Assembly (NCBI GenBank): GCA_040509495.1
Contig: JBEVKW010000350.1
Coordinates: 1-64,000, forward strand
Origin: Terrimonas_A sp040509495
GTDB taxonomy: Bacteria; Bacteroidota; Bacteroidia; Chitinophagales; Chitinophagaceae
DNA: 64,000 nt
Direction: 5' to 3'
Shown here: in pieces, positions 63,541 to 64,000 of the stretch
How the letters are laid out: each line of letters starts with the position of its first letter
Position numbering within the stretch: the first letter of the stretch is position 1
Program-made: the position numbers and the translations under genes
The notes under the pieces: generated by a model
Told to the model about the DNA's origin: nothing
Seen by the model: the letters and a program-made list of their open reading frames with translations, nothing else
Databases searched by the model: none

Positions 63541-63957
63541 ATGCCTGAAATTAACTACGTTGATCAAATCGCTGCTAGCGGCGTTCATGCTATCTCTGAC
63601 AATCAAGGCCAGACTTCCCGTCAGGCTAACATGGTTGCTACCCGCGCTTACGGCGCGGTTCGTCTGGCTACCACTCAATACTACCGCAAGCCTTCCGGAG
63701 AATGGAATCCCGCTCCCGCGCTGGTTCCCACGCTTAGCGTTAGGTCTGACGGCGCGGATAGCACGCTTGACGAAATCGTCTGGCTGCCGGGCCATGAATT
63801 GCGCGACCGGGCCGGAGCCATCATTACTAGTGGTCTTGTTATCAAAAACGGAGTGGAATACTTCTATGCGATGACAAGCTTTCGTCAGACTGGTGCAAGC
63901 GCGGTCGTTACCGCCTACTTGGGTGCGCCATGGGGAGCCGCCCTTGTTGCGGTGTAA
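63541..63957 (+). CDS. Hypothetical virion-region protein (138 aa)
   Basis: A beta-rich protein (RAYGAVRLATTQYYRKPSGE, LVIKNGVEYFYAMTSFRQTG, GASAVVTAYLGAPWGAALVA) with no family recognised. The place before the right edge, where sheath or tube genes are expected, suggests a tail or decoration protein. The last 43 bases of the window hold no gene. Confidence 0.7.
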   Translation: MPEINYVDQIAASGVHAISDNQGQTSRQANMVATRAYGAVRLATTQYYRKPSGEWNPAPALVPTLSVRSDGADSTLDEIVWLPGHELRDRAGAIITSGLVIKNGVEYFYAMTSFRQTGASAVVTAYLGAPWGAALVAV

Positions 63958-64000
63958 AAATCGGTGTGGTGCTACAAAAGCCTAGCCGGTATTGCGTTTT

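Overview
The window is 64 kb of a tailed double-stranded DNA phage genome with a contractile-tail (myovirus) plan. Every convincing gene lies on the plus strand, genes are packed tightly with many 4-base ATGA or GTGA overlaps, and stretches above 100 bases without a gene are few. Base composition is moderate and almost no start codon has a Shine-Dalgarno sequence. At least thirteen promoter-like sites read TTGNNN, 16 bp, TANNNT, and several put the -10 box only 5-12 bases before the ATG, so some messages may be leaderless. This points to a host that does not depend on Shine-Dalgarno pairing, such as Bacteroidota or Verrucomicrobiota. The -10 boxes look like ordinary sigma-70 boxes and not the Bacteroides type. 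The host cannot be fixed from this sequence.

Layout. 0-5.3 kb: unknown proteins, a 439-aa putative DNA-binding protein and a GNAT acetyltransferase. 5.3-7.7 kb: membrane proteins, a GT25-like glycosyltransferase and a GT32-methyltransferase fusion. 7.7-14 kb: a MazG-like enzyme, a PAAR-like spike tip, a CHAP endolysin with small membrane proteins, a DUF932 protein and a GroES co-chaperonin. 14.0-14.2 kb: a structured RNA and a tRNA-like gene. 14.2-20.9 kb: small zinc-binding and membrane proteins, three tandem proteins resembling the Tad2/DUF2829 anti-Thoeris family, and a DUF6527-like protein. 20.9-22.9 kb: terminase large subunit. 22.9-35.1 kb: many small, partly paralogous proteins of unknown function, then a candidate small RNA at 35.14-35.26 kb. 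35.3-38.8 kb: family 4-like uracil-DNA glycosylase, a zinc/HTH protein, an N6-methyltransferase-like protein and RNase HI. 38.8-64 kb: virion genes: portal, SPP1 gp7-like protein, tail spike with SGNH esterase, XkdF-like protease, scaffold-like protein, major capsid protein, connector and neck proteins, gpV, gp25/gpW, gpJ, gpI, two large tail proteins, gpX, a third glycosyltransferase and an unknown protein. Sheath, tube and tape measure are not seen and probably lie beyond the right edge.

The outstanding feature is a dispersed perfect palindrome, consensus YGCAACWGTTGCR and usually TTTGCAACWGTTGCAAA, found 42 times (about 0.03 expected by chance for the 11-bp core). Seventeen copies lie in the few short intergenic gaps. 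The other 25 lie inside genes in all three reading frames, encoding ATVA, QQLQ/QLLQ or CNSC, often in disordered Lys/Pro-rich tails or next to stop or start codons. This is a site selected as DNA, such as a partition, operator or chromosome-organising site. The protein that reads it is unknown; the product of 915-2234 is one candidate.
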